Origin: Pseudogymnoascus destructans
Taxonomy: Eukaryota; Ascomycota; Leotiomycetes; Thelebolales; Thelebolaceae
Direction: 5' to 3'
NCBI RefSeq assembly: GCF_001641265.1
Contig: NW_020167544.1
Location: 372,001-436,000 of the forward strand
DNA: 64,000 bases
The stretch's first letter is position 1, and each line of letters begins with the position of its first letter. Shown one piece after another: positions 11,113-21,158 of the stretch. Below the pieces are notes generated by a model, which saw only the letters and a list, made by a program, of their open reading frames with translations, made no database searches and was not told the origin of the DNA. Made by a program: the position numbers and the translations under genes.

Positions 11113-12965
11113 GCAACTCGCTTGTGAAATATGTTATGAGCTTTGTAAATCATGATCAGTATTCCCCAAAATAGTATTAGTATTTGTGGGTTTCGAATAG
11201 TATTCGGCGATGAGCAGTATTCGGGCTAAAATTGGGGTATTCAGTGAGTATTTGCCAAAGACTCGAATACTATTCGAGTCCTTGGCAAGCACAGCCCAGG
11301 ATGCCAAGCTACAAAGATTTTACCCCGCCCTCATAGATAGATCCATAGAAATAGATCCATAGATAATATACCAATTGATATTTCTACCAGAATGAGCGAC
11401 TCTGAGCTATCAGCAATTTCAAGTGACGAAGATGAGGAAATTCAGCGTCTACCACCCCCTTTTCCATTCGAGTCTTCGCCGTTGATAGCTCTACCATTAC
11501 TACAAATACGGCCACAACTCCCAAATACTCAGTCACCATTGTTCTTAAAGAATGTATTCAGTAGACATTGTTAAGCACCAGCCCTGCAACGATGAAGATT
11601 GTCTGTATGCAAGATGGCTGTAATTATAAGCAAAAACTGAAGCTTTTATCATGGAATATCATGAGTAATTTGTGGAGGCATGTTGAAAGCATGCATCCTG
11701 CATTATACAAAGCAGGAACTCCATTGCTACAGTGTGCTCAGGATTCGCAGAGTCTGAGTTCGCAGGATTCGCAGGGCGCTCCGAATATGAGAACACCTGA
11801 AACGCCCAACAATTCTTTACTCCTCGAGTAGGAGGATCCGTTCTTGCCTCTCGATATAGAGAGTTATTACTTGCATTTATTGTATCTAATAACTTACCAA
11901 TGAGTCTGGTTGATCAGCCTTCGTTTCATCAGCTTATTCACCAGCTTAGCCCTTCAACATTAGCTATATCAACGAGCTCCTTAATGCGCGATTTACACAA
12001 GACATTCTGCAGCTACAGATAGAACTACAGGCTCATATAGTAAAGGGCAGACAGTTATCACTTATGACTGATTCATGGTCTGCAATGATGGTGCAGAGCA
12101 CGCTGCGATAACTGTTCATTGGATAAATAACGAATGGGTTCACCGGCACTGTGTTTTTGATATCATACATCTAAAGGAGCCCATTCATTCTGGTGAATAT
12201 CTTGCAGAGCAGCTTCAAGCTGTTACGGACGACTTTGGTATTACGAACGGAGTCTTTACAATTACTAGAGACAACGCATCGAACAATACAGCAATGCTCG
12301 CAGAGTTTGAAATAGGGGCATGCATGAGCGTCGTTTCTATACAGCAACCATGGAGCTTTACAGTAAAGGAAGGTGACATCCAATGCAGGGCACACACTAT
12401 AAACCTTGTGGTTCAAGCAGCTTTAACTATGTTAAAAGCTGTACCATCAGAACAAACGGAATGGTATAGGCTTAAGCAAGGCTTAGCTCATACTCAAGGC
12501 TTCGTTCTTAATAAAGAAGAAGTGGCAACGGTTCTTATAAAACTACGCTGGCATATCTATGTCTTCCGGAACCGTCGAGCATGAAAAGATGCATTAAAAG
12601 TTCAAGCATCTGCTATGGGTATTCAGGTGGTTTCAATGTCCCTCGATATGCCTGTACGATGGAACTCAACATATTATATGCTTGAGAATGCTTTGAAGCT
12701 TGAGCAGCCGATCAATGCTTTATGTGCTTTGCAAACGATGGATTTAAGTATGTGTGATATTATCATTACATCAATAGAATGGCAAGTGTTACCTGGACTA
12801 AAGGCGTTCTTTAAGATATTCATCAAACCAGCAGAGCAAGTTCAAGCAGATAATTATCCAACGTTGAACGTCTGTATTCCACACTATCTACGACTTTTAA
12901 ATAAGCTTAAGGCAATGGAAAATGCTCCATTGACAACAGCAGCAATTGGCAGGTTGCAAAAGGTG

Positions 12966-13068
12966 CAGTAAGTGCAATACACTGACGTTATTGCGAGAAG
13001 AAAACGCTACACTTCGCAAAGCAAATGATTTGCAAGGAAATACTATCTACTTATATAGTGGCGTCGTG
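12966..13068 (+). other. Mosaic of fragments: pogo transposase coiled coil and LTR-D scrap
   Basis: 12980-13035 encodes LLREENATLRKANDLQ, closely resembling the C-terminal coiled coil of the Fot/pogo transposases elsewhere here (LLKGENQNLRQANEVL). It is followed at 13034-13068 by about 35 bp matching LTR-D in minus orientation (CTATCTACTTATATAGTGGC). These scraps sit inside the hAT-2 gene and must be old filler or nested insertions. Confidence 0.5.
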
Positions 13069-13230
13069 CCAAAGGGATATCCATGATATCCAATGTTATC
13101 CATCACCTGATATTCCGTGGATCCCTGTGGATAACATGGATAACATAATATCCATGATATCCAATGTTATCCATCATGTGAGGTTGCAGCCGTAAGCGCT
13201 AGACATAGCACTAAACTAGCCGTAACACAC
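13069..13230. repeat. Palindromic GGATATCC/GTTATCCAT repeat, copy 1
   Basis: A block of overlapping inverted units (ATATCCATGATATCCAATG, GTGGATAACATGGATAAC) followed by a unique tail GAGGTTGCAGCCGTAAGCGC. The same order, with a few substitutions and one additional unit, occurs at 55162-55386. The block can fold into long hairpins. Its family is unknown to me; a short inverted-repeat transposon terminus or a MITE-like repeat is possible. Confidence 0.6.
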
Positions 13231-13408
13231 AGTTCACAGCTTGCTATAAGCAGTATAAAGACTGTGAGAACGATATACAGGTTGCTGCTATTGAAGCTAC
13301 TATTGCTGCCGAAACTGAGCAGCCGACGACTCTAAGAGAACTTGATTTCGACGACAAGATGTATCAGCATCGTGGGCCTTCTATTGAGGGAGTTGAGTGG
13401 CGACGATG

Positions 13409-14730
13409 GTTCATGTAAGGTGTAATGGTGGGTGCACCAGATATGAGAATCTAGCCACCCAGGAAGGGATGAATTTACTAAGACAACACACTGTCTTAGG
13501 AAACAGAGCCAAAGGGTTGTAGCTTAGACTATTCCACAACGCAGCAATCAGGTGTATGATGTGGTGAAGTGGGTTAGACAAGTTGCAACAAATGTTGAGT
13601 CTGGGAACTCAGGGGTAAGTCAGAGGTTAGCACCTCACTGACTTTTCAAAAACAGAGAATAACAAGATCAATGCTTGGAAGCTTGGAAAAGACGTAGAAG
13701 TATGTGCTAGTCGATTTACTGTATTGCCTGCTTGCCCTTTCTTAAGGAAAGGGCAATCCTATTTATGCCAAAGGAGTGTAGTTCTCTCATTTTCCATGAC
13801 TTTCCATGACTAACCAGGCTTGGTAAATGTATTAGAAATCAAGTGCGACCCACAACTAGCTTGCTAATCATGTAGTGAACGTAAGAGAATCCCATAGAAC
13901 CATCTCTTGGGTTCCTAGCCTATAGGAAGTGAAAAGGAGGTCCAAGGTCAGAGTACCTATAGACAAATTATGTCATAACTTAACCAATCTTGTGGGTAAC
14001 TAAGGAGCGATGACGTGTAATGAATCATAGAGGGTTGTAGAAGCTTCTAGAGCTATCGTTCATGTTCCTAGGCCTCTAGTTGGTAGAGATATGCCATGTG
14101 GTAGTATTGGCCCACCCCCTTAAGGAGGAGATATTCTTAATAACTTGTTCAATGAGTGTCCAAATAATATGCTGTGATGTATGTAGCATAAACAGATGTA
14201 GTAGAAGAGTTTGCAGCAATCGTTGAGTAGTATTGCTTCTGTTGTTGGTGTGATAAGCCAAGATATGTATGGTGACTTGTAGGTTTGAGGAGGAGATTTC
14301 TAAGTTTGCTCTTGAGTTTGATAGCAAACTGAGTGCAACAAATGTCAGTATGACATAAGGACACAGGGCACCCAGCTCACAGTAATAGCATATGAGAGTG
14401 CGAGTCGGAGGCTAAACGGATGCTATCCTATAGGTCTACTACGAAGGATACAAAAAAGATGAATGGGGAACCCCGTTGAGTCTGTTTCCTTAAGTACCCG
14501 AAACGGGCCCGACTCGGTTATCCCAACCCTAGTCCTGAACCTTCCACTGCAACAGGTCTGCATCGGCCCTGAACCCTATACACTTACTGTCCCCCACTAT
14601 AGTGTAACTCGCTATATGCTCCTCTACTGGTTCGAAACCCCACCGAGTCGGATTCCATGCTTGTAGTGACCGTAACAGTTCTGAGACAGGTTCTTCGAGT
14701 ATCTAGGTACGGAGGCATCCTTACAGTTCA
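13409..14730 (+). repeat. LTR-F insertion in hAT-2 (13414-14725, interrupted) with duplication GTTCA
   Basis: The short repeat begins TGTAAGG at 13414 and resumes at 14361 (ACACAGGGCACCC), ending GGCATCCTTACA at 14725. The flanks are GTTCA (13409-13413) and GTTCA (14726-14730). Without the nested LTR-A and its duplicate it would be 372 bp, the same as the minus-strand copy at 42796-43167. TGT...ACA ends with a 5-bp duplication suggest a solo LTR; the 8-bp inverted ends also fit a small inverted-repeat element. Confidence 0.88.
13416..14360 (+). repeat. Solo LTR-A (13421-14355, 935 bp) with target duplication TAAGG
   Basis: Runs from TGTAATGGTGGG to CAGTATGACA and is flanked by TAAGG on both sides (13416-13420, 14356-14360). 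The target is the seventh base of the LTR-F copy, so this insertion is younger than LTR-F, which is itself younger than hAT-2. This copy, with both termini and an exact duplication, defines the family's ends and length. Confidence 0.95.
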
Positions 14731-15081
14731 AAGAGAATGGTGTCGACCGTAGGGACTATTTGGCAATTCCAGCCTCATCGGCAGCGTCAGAGCGTATATT
14801 TAGTGTCAGCAGTGATATAGTCAGAAAGAAAAGGAACAGGTTATTACCTTTAACTCTTCGATATCTACTCTGCCTATGGGATTGGGGGGTTATAGGCGAC
14901 GAGGAGGAGGATAATAGCGAGTAGACAGTTATCATATTTCATTACTATGTACTTCAGTTGAGCCTCAAAATACTCAAATACTATTTGGCGAGGATTCGTA
15001 TGAGTATTTGCCGAATACTCCCAGATGGCGAGTATTTGGGAAAACCCTGAATACTATTCGAATACTATTTGGGGAACACTG

Positions 15082-15885
15082 ATCATGATTATGATTACGA
15101 CCTAATAATCATGATTATAATTGATTTTCCAACCCTAGCAAGGCCAAAGTAGATAGGTTGTAGAAGTTTTAATGAAAAACCTAAATTATATAGATAAAGT
15201 TGGCAGCCTATCACATGTTATACCACTCAATCGAACACATGATAGTCCTACTGTTATCGTCAAGGCTCCCCAACTGGTGCTTAGCGTAAGCCGATTAGCT
15301 CAGAACTCCGCATTAGGTTTCAGGCCCAAACCCTTCTGCTACTCAGGGGGTTTGGGCAGGCCCTCCGATAGTGTAGTAATTCAATTAATCTATTTTATTC
15401 TATATACTGTAGTCTACTGTCGAGTTTTCCTGCCCGTTGCGCAAAAGCCCGAAGGCCCCGTCACCAAAGACGCCACACGATTTTGCGCGCGGTCGCAATA
15501 TCTCGGTCCTTCCTCTAACATAAGAAACCACTAGGAACCACACCGGTCTAGGCGGTTCGGCTGGTTTTCCAACCCAGACCCTGGTTTAGGTTGGAAAATC
15601 TTCAGACCGGCGGTTTGGAACCGTCGGTCCCCCGTGACGCACGCTAAGCGGGGGTGAGAGCGCGAGTGGAGCGTAGAATGGCTAATTTAGGTATCTTTAC
15701 ATATAAATCACTATGGCAGGGTACATGCAACATAACAAATTGCGAAACCCGTGCATCTCCCAACCTTAGCGAAGCGAGAAGTTGGTTGGATACGACGATT
15801 AATGTCTGACCTCGGAAATCCTGTGCGAATAAAGTTTCTACCCTCACTAGCATTTAGTATCGCCCGCTAACGTTCCACCAGGGAT
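15082..15885. other. Degenerate, no gene recognised
   Basis: Contains ATCATGATTATGATT-type palindromes next to hAT-2, and two inverted copies of GGTTTTCCAACC near 15560-15600 that resemble eroded transposon termini. A 120-residue plus-strand frame (15172-15534) shows no domain, has mixed composition and is probably chance. Confidence 0.4.
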
Positions 15886-16160
15886 CAAGCGATCAACCCT
15901 CCAAACAAGAACTGGACTGGCCTCGGAGCTTCTCGAAGCGTCATCTAGCACTCAAATCGAAAAGAGTGAGGGCCCTGGACTGGAAACGTCACGATAACAA
16001 CATCTATAATAAGATCACACACTGGATTGAGGTGATCGGTGAGGTTTTAAAGGACCCGGCCATACTGTCGGACAATGTCTACAATATGGACGAGACCGGA
16101 GTCATGTTATGTATGATCGGCCACTACCCATCGAAGCACCTGGACCACGTTCCGCATCCC
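15886..16160 (+). pseudogene. pogo-type DDE transposase fragment (pogo-2)
   Basis: A short open stretch reads RALDWKRHDNNIYNKITHW, then ILSDNVYNMDETGVML. The last segment holds the N-Y-N-x-D-E-T-G box carrying the first catalytic Asp of the DDE domain of fungal pogo/Fot transposases. The expected continuation is replaced after GVMLCMIG by unrelated sequence, so only about 80 residues survive. Confidence 0.65.
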
Positions 16161-16713
16161 TGGGTGGCACTATGCGCGTGCTCGGAGTGCGTCCTGCCAC
16201 GTTCCTCGCTGACAGCGGCGTAGAAATCGCTTCTCCGTCGCGATTTTTGGGGCCAAACCCCATTCTTCCCTAGGCACATCCACTCACCCCATGTCGTGTT
16301 GGATGTGAGATTTGACCCCTGCAATTACGGGTCCAGCTGGTTCGACGAACTGTGATCGTGGCACTGAAAGTGCACTATTGGAACATTGGCATTGTGCCTA
16401 GAGTAGAGCGTGGCCATCGCATGATGTCCCCCCTGATGGGAAATGCGTCTGCCGTTTTGCTCTTCAACTCCCTTATCTCAAAGGGGATTCTACGACCTGC
16501 GACCTGAGCATTTACTTTTGCTCTCTATGTGCGCTCTATGTTCTGGATCTGAGTAGTGGCTGCCTGGAAGAATTACAGTGGGGCGCAGTGTTGGTTTTCT
16601 GACCGATGAGCTGATAGAGGAGGCGCTACGATCTCCAGGAGGGTGTCTGTCATTCGCTCTTGGCTTCATATTCTATCATTAACCAGCCCTACGGTGCTAC
16701 TATACACATAGCC
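16161..16713. other. Upstream region of the acyltransferase gene
   Basis: No reading frame with recognisable content. Base composition changes here from transposon debris to the GC-richer style of the next gene. A reading frame of that gene can be extended upstream to a TTG at 16660, but the first in-frame ATG is 16714. Confidence 0.4.
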
Positions 16714-18267
16714 ATGACCGACGTCAGGGGCGAGACGAGGGGTGACCAGGTCGGGCTGCTCGAAGAATACAAATTGGAAGAGTTGAACGAGAGCAGGAGA
16801 AGTATTTTGAGTAGATCCAGTTCAGACGAGACGTTGCTACCCATCTCCGGATCATCAGACATAATACCAGTGAAAGCAGCGCACACCCGCGACTTCAGCG
16901 CCAAAACATTACTCACTCTCCTTCAAGCCTATGCCCTCGCTTTCTTCGTCGGTCTCATCCCGAGCTTCCTCCGTCGATCCCAAGAAACCAAGAAGCTCCA
17001 TCCGACAGCATACCTCGATGGCCTCCGCGGGGTTGCGGCCTTTATGGTCTTTATACACCACACTATACTCGACTGGTATCCAGCGCTCTCGCGCGGTTAC
17101 GGCTCCTCAACACCCCAAAACTCGCACTTCTTCCTGCAGCTGCCGCTGATCCGCATCGTCTACTCGGGGCGCGGCATGGTGTCCGTATTCTTCGTCATCT
17201 CGGGCTACGTTCTGAGCTACAAGGCGATCCGGCTGATGCGCGCGGCTCAGTATCCTGCGCTACTCGACTCGCTCGCCTCGTCCGTCTTCCGACGCGGTAT
17301 GCGCCTCTTCCTCCCCATCACGGCGTCGACTTTCATATCCATGCTCCTCTCCTACTGGGGCTGGTACATACGGGACCCGCAAGGGCATAATTCTATCCCG
17401 CCGCGGAAAGGCGACTTCTGGTCCCAGGTGAAGGACTGGTGGCACCATGTCGTGCTGTTGTGGAACCCGCTTGTCAACGTCGATGGACGGGCGCTGTATT
17501 CACCACCCTATGATGGACACCTCTGGACCATTCCCATCGAATACCATGGCTCAATCATAGCCTTTCTCGCGCTCCTCTGCGTCGCCAAGATGCGACCCTG
17601 GCTACGCCTCTGCGCCCTGACTGGGTTCAGCGTCTACAGTCTGTGGGCAACGCACTGGGATATATTTCTCTTCCTCACGGGCGCTTTATTGTGCGATGTG
17701 CACTTCGCGCGGGACTCCATCCCCATGCCCTCCTTCCTAGCCAAGATCCCCGCCCTCGGCCGCCTCATCGCCGCCGAAGCCGCCCTCTTCGCCATCGCCC
17801 TTTTCGCGACCCACCTCCTTTGCTATCCCGACGAACTCGCCTCCGTCACCCCAAGCTACCGTACTATCGTTTCTATCACACCCCACTCCATGTCCTCGGC
17901 GGGCCTAGGCCAGCGCTTCTGGCTCGCTGTTGGCGCAACCCTCCTCGTCGCCGTCATGGATATCTCGCCCCTCCTGCAAGCGCCATTTACAACGCCTATT
18001 GCGCAGTACCTCGGCCGCATCAGCTTTGCACTTTATATCGTGCACGGGCCGGTGCTGTACACGCTCGGAATGAAGATGTTGTATGCGGCAAAGCCGATTT
18101 GGGATGGAGAGGGAGCGCGGGGGAAGTTTTTCCTGGCGGCGGTGGGGGCGTGGATAGTGGATTTGATCGTTTCTGTGTATGCTGCTGATGTGTTTTGGAG
18201 GGCGTTCGATGCGAGTAGTGTGAGGTTTGCGGGCTGGGTTGCGGCGAAGGTGTGGGTGAGGGAGTGA
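16714..18267 (+). CDS. Acyltransferase-3 family membrane protein
   Basis: Single-exon gene of 517 residues from ATG 16714 (MTDVRGETRG). A cytosolic N-terminal tail rich in Ser/Glu is followed by a hydrophobic helix (LLQAYALAFFVGLIPSFL). Then comes the family signature LDGLRGVAAFMVFIHH, whose His-containing first core helix is typical of acyltransferase-3 proteins, and GRGMVSVFFVISGYVLSY. About eight further membrane segments follow, with WTIPIEYHGS and ISFALYIVHGP near the end. These proteins transfer acyl groups across membranes to sugars or other acceptors; the substrate here is unknown. It is the only intact host gene between two transposon blocks, and its GC-rich codon use contrasts sharply with its neighbours. 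No frameshift or stop is seen. Confidence 0.9.
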   Translation: MTDVRGETRGDQVGLLEEYKLEELNESRRSILSRSSSDETLLPISGSSDIIPVKAAHTRDFSAKTLLTLLQAYALAFFVGLIPSFLRRSQETKKLHPTAYLDGLRGVAAFMVFIHHTILDWYPALSRGYGSSTPQNSHFFLQLPLIRIVYSGRGMVSVFFVISGYVLSYKAIRLMRAAQYPALLDSLASSVFRRGMRLFLPITASTFISMLLSYWGWYIRDPQGHNSIPPRKGDFWSQVKDWWHHVVLLWNPLVNVDGRALYSPPYDGHLWTIPIEYHGSIIAFLALLCVAKMRPWLRLCALTGFSVYSLWATHWDIFLFLTGALLCDVHFARDSIPMPSFLAKIPALGRLIAAEAALFAIALFATHLLCYPDELASVTPSYRTIVSITPHSMSSAGLGQRFWLAVGATLLVAVMDISPLLQAPFTTPIAQYLGRISFALYIVHGPVLYTLGMKMLYAAKPIWDGEGARGKFFLAAVGAWIVDLIVSVYAADVFWRAFDASSVRFAGWVAAKVWVRE

Positions 18268-18399
18268 GGTTTGGGAAGTTGGAGATGGGGGTTGTATGGA
18301 TGGGAAGCGTTGAAGTTACAGTGTGTTATATGTAAAAAGAGGGGAGATGGGCGGCGTTCTTAGAATATGTCTTTATGTTGGTAACTTAACAGAGCCATA
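18268..18399. other. 3' flank of the acyltransferase gene
   Basis: Short downstream region, probably 3' UTR. No polyadenylation signal of canonical form was noted. Confidence 0.3.
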
Positions 18400-18545
18400 C
18401 AGTGTGCAGCAAATCGTGATTCGCCATGATTCGCCATGATTCGCCATGATTCGCCATGATTCGCCATGATTCGCCATGATTCGCCCGAATCTGATTCGAA
18501 TCATGATCTGACTCGGGCTATATTTTAATGATTCGAATCATTTGA
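18400..18545. repeat. 10-bp tandem repeat (TGATTCGCCA)n behind a hAT-like end
   Basis: At 18400 the sequence reads CAGTGTGCAGCAAATCG, resembling a hAT terminus. It continues directly into about seven exact tandem copies of GATTCGCCAT (18418-18484) and then ATTCGAATCATGAT-type palindromes. No transposase gene is attached, so this is probably a lone terminus whose binding-site repeat has expanded. Confidence 0.65.
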
Positions 18546-18725
18546 ATACTTGTCCAAGATGTTCGAGCGTCTAGCCTTCTAGAGTAGCGGTGAGGACTCA
18601 CTGTCGTCCTTGATGTATAACGTACATGTATAGCGAAAGCGCCAAACAAGCGAAAGCGCCAAAATTATCTACCCTCACGACAAACATTGCGATAAATCTA
18701 CCACAACATTAGAAATCAATTGAAA

Positions 18726-20861
18726 CTACTCGGAGTCCTCTTCCTCAGAGGTGTCTATTACAATCTGACACGTGCGCGCATTGTGCCCAGTCTCACCACA
18801 CTTGCCACAGCGACGGGCACGGGTTTCTTCCCTTGGCTTCCGACCACGGCTTGCCCTTATTTCCTGCTCTACCTGCTGCACAACATCCCTCTCATCCTGT
18901 AGCTCTTGCGCCCCTTGTTGACTAAGTGATCCTCCTTGCTGTAGTCGTGTTTTCCTAGCTCTCCGGCGCTTGCTTAGTACTTCATTTGCCTGTCGTAGGT
19001 TTTGGTTCTCTCCCTTTAGCAGTGCTAATTGATGCATTATTTGCGATGCACCCTTTGTAAACTGGTCAACAGCTGCATAGATTGAGGTTGGAGAGCTATT
19101 TTGATGGCGTGAAATCCGAGTTTTAATAAATGTAGACTGTGACATAGCTTCAATTGGGTTGTTTGGTGTCTGAGAAACCCAAGGTTGAGCAGTACCTGGG
19201 CGGGAGCTTGGAGGCGTTGGTGTCCTTAACTTAAGATCAAGTGTAGATATCACTCTCTCAGGGTCAAATGAAAGAAGCCCTGCCCCTCGGAACCCGCCTC
19301 GAATGTTACTTTCCGTCATTGTAGTGTTAAATGCAGCGTGGAAGGCAGGAAAGAAGTCATCCTTTGTAATATGAGAAATATGAGCCTGCATCATATCTTC
19401 AATTTGCCGACCATAGGCCTGCTTTAACGGGCCGAAACAGCCAACATCAAGTGGCTGGAGTAGATGATAAGAGTGAGCAGGCATACAAAGCGTAATAATG
19501 TTGTGTTCCTTGCAGTACTCCTCAAACTCATCTGAGTGGTGGTGTTACGACGGAACAAGAAGGCTGGCCAACTACAGGACAGGAAGGAGGGAGGTCGCAT
19601 GAGACCGGCCCTGGTACCTGGAGGGGCAGCGGGGAATAGTAGTTCTGAAAGTATCACGTGACGGACTCGCAGGATGATGAGAAGAGTCCTAAGAGTCCAG
19701 GACTCCGAGGACTCGAGTGAGTTCCCAGGAGTCCACTAGGCACGTGATGGACTCGCAGGATGATGAGAAGAGTCCTAAGAGTCCAGGACTCCGAGGACTC
19801 GAGTGAGTTCCCAAGAGTCCACTAGGCACGACGCCACTATATAAGTAGATAGTATTTCCTTAGATAGGAGCTTCGTGCTCAAGTCAATACAGTATTTGTT
19901 ATATACTAGTAACGTGTTACTTGAAGCCTTTGTGTCTGATCCCCTGCCTCCTCTGATAAGTAAACCTTTACGCAAGAGAACCTCTGTGTCTTCTATCGTT
20001 TAGAAGTCAGCGTTACAGGTGGCTCTCATGACCATCAAGGACTAACAAGTGATAACCACCAACACTCCGGGCCTTTGTATGCTTCTCAAAGTGCTGAATC
20101 CAATCCATGCCTCTCTCGTTTGTAGTCCAGCCATTTTCAGTAACAGAAATCACCCAATCGCTTGAAAATCCACTATTCTCATACCAAGATGAAAGGTGGT
20201 TTTTGCCTGCAACAATGATAAATGGTGGTACTGCCCAACCTTGAGAACTAACGCCTTGGATTACTGTAACCCATTCCCGATTACCAGGCTGTACCTTCTT
20301 TGCTTTTGCCCGCCCGTCTGAGCTTGTTACAACCATAGCAGTTGAGATAACGCCCATCATAAACCCAGTCTCATCAAAGTTGTAGATATCTGCTTCATCG
20401 ATACCATATTTCGCAATTGTGTTACGCACAAGCTCAAACCAGCCATTAATAACTTCTGGATCTTCGCACTTAGCCCTCTGGTAGTCGTATTTGCGCTGAA
20501 AGCGTGTCTGGAGCTCTACACGCCGCTTAACAAAGTTTGAAGCCCAACGCGACCCAACGCGTGACGCGTCGCGTGTTGCAAGTAGTCGACTTGCCATATC
20601 TTCAACAACAGACAGCCGAGGAGGAAACCCTTTGGCAGCTAGGTCGAGTATATACTGAACAAGGACGGACTCCTCTAGGTTAGTTAATTTCCGTGAGTTG
20701 GCTTGGATATCGCGTCGTGAAGGTACACCTTCTAGACGACGACCTAGCTTGCGGTGGTCCACAGAATAGATCCTAGCAGCAACTCGAAGGCGTAACTTTG
20801 GGTCGCTTTGCATAGCCTGGATAGCTAGCACTAATTGGCTTTCATCGTTTTTATGGGGCAT
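18726..20861 (-). pseudogene. Fot-1a transposase, split by solo LTR
   Basis: ATG at 20861 (MPHKNDESQLV). Domains in order: N-terminal psq-type helix-turn-helix, Tc5/CENP-B-type DNA-binding domain (ASNFVKRRVEL), DDE domain with IYNFDETGFMMGV, NREWVTVI, LLVLDGHESH and CMPAHSSHLLQPLDVGCFGPLK, a coiled coil (LLKGENQNLRQANEVLSKRR), and at the C terminus a CCHC knuckle (CGKCGETGHNARTC) plus an acidic tail. The coding frame itself looks intact; only the LTR-D at 19543-20017, inserted just after DGHESH, breaks it. At most one in-frame product of about 280 residues could be made now. Confidence 0.9.
19538..20022 (+). repeat. Solo LTR-D (19543-20017, 475 bp) with target duplication GGTGG
   Basis: Starts TGTTACGACGG, ends CAGCGTTACA, and is flanked by GGTGG on both sides (19538-19542, 20018-20022). 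Inside, an 86-bp unit is present twice in tandem (19655-19740 and 19741-19826) with about two differences; the LTR-D at 31069-31457 has one unit and is exactly 86 bp shorter. CACTATATAAG at about 19836 is a plausible TATA box for the LTR promoter. Confidence 0.95.
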
Positions 20862-20961
20862 GTTTTGTTGTTGAGGAATTTAACATTTAGTTGGGGGGTT
20901 TGGTCACCGCATCATTTTGGCGCTTTCGCTTGTTTGGCGCTTTCGCTATACATGTACGTTA

Positions 20962-21060
20962 TAGCTTGTTCAACAGTGGTTTGTCCACCTACGAGCGAAG
21001 CGAGTAGGTGGCGAAAGCGAGTTGGGTATGCGAAAGCGAGTTTGGGTATGCATCAATATG
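20962..21060 (+). repeat. Lone pogo-like terminal repeat
   Basis: The sequence CACCTACGAGCGAAGCGAGT, followed by GGTGGCGAAAGCGAGTT repeats, closely parallels the terminal inverted repeat of pogo-4 at 54739-54812 (CTTCGCTCGTAGGTGGCGAC). No second end or gene accompanies it. It is likely the remnant of a related element, possibly the target of Fot-1a. Confidence 0.5.
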
Positions 21061-21158
21061 ATATACATATATATGAATCAACGAGGTAATAGCATAGTAT
21101 TGATAGATAACTACCTGAACAGTATAAAATTAACAGAGCTATTTCCACTATCTAAACT

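Larger units (their letters stand above)
11392..14924 (+). pseudogene. hAT-2 transposase (frameshifted, interrupted)
   Basis: Starts at ATG 11392 (MSDSELSAISSDEDEE). Pieces in order: a BED zinc finger (CMQDGCNYKQ ... WRHVESMHP, 11600-11700); the DDE/RNase-H fold (LMTDSWSA, then ITVHWINNEWVHRHC and ITRDNASNN around 12060-12300); a middle region (SLDMPVRWNSTYYML, 12645-12685); and the C-terminal dimerisation domain (DYLAIPASSAASERIFS to about 14925). Several frameshifts separate the pieces. Removing the LTR-F/LTR-A nest plus one GTTCA duplicate rejoins WRRWF to KENG in frame, which confirms both gene and insertion. Dead. Confidence 0.88.
11157..15081 (+). mobile_element. hAT-2 DNA transposon with 8-bp target duplication ATCATGAT
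   Basis: The left end begins CAGTATTCCCCAAAATAG at 11157. The right end, read inward from 15081, is CAGTGTTCCCCAAATAGT, so the two form terminal inverted repeats. Both are flanked by an identical 8-bp duplication, ATCATGAT (11149-11156 and 15082-15089), the length expected for hAT. Subterminal copies of GAATACTATTCGA occur at both ends. The 3.9-kb span includes a hAT gene and at least one two-level nested insertion (13414-14725), so the original element was about 2.6 kb or less. Confidence 0.93.
18618..20961 (-). mobile_element. Fot-1a: Fot1/pogo-type transposon (18620-20959) with TA duplication
   Basis: 46-bp perfect terminal inverted repeats (starting ACGTACATGTATAGCGAAAG) are flanked by TA on each side, as expected for Tc1/mariner-pogo elements. 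Each repeat contains two direct copies of AGCGAAAGCGCCAAA, probably paired transposase-binding sites. The element carries one transposase gene on the minus strand, split by a solo LTR-D. Without that 480-bp insertion it is about 1.86 kb and nearly identical to the copy at 45010-46868, indicating recent duplication. Confidence 0.95.

Noticed and set aside
15172..15534. 120-residue plus-strand frame
   Set aside because: No motif, mixed low-complexity composition, located in degenerate DNA between transposons.
16660..16713. Upstream extension of the acyltransferase to 16660
   Set aside because: The first codon there is TTG; the first in-frame ATG is 16714.
17643..18188. 181-residue plus-strand frame inside the acyltransferase gene
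   Set aside because: Arg/Pro/His-rich shadow of a GC-rich coding sequence in another frame.
18416..18484. CRISPR-like array
   Set aside because: The repeats are contiguous without spacers and the genome is eukaryotic.
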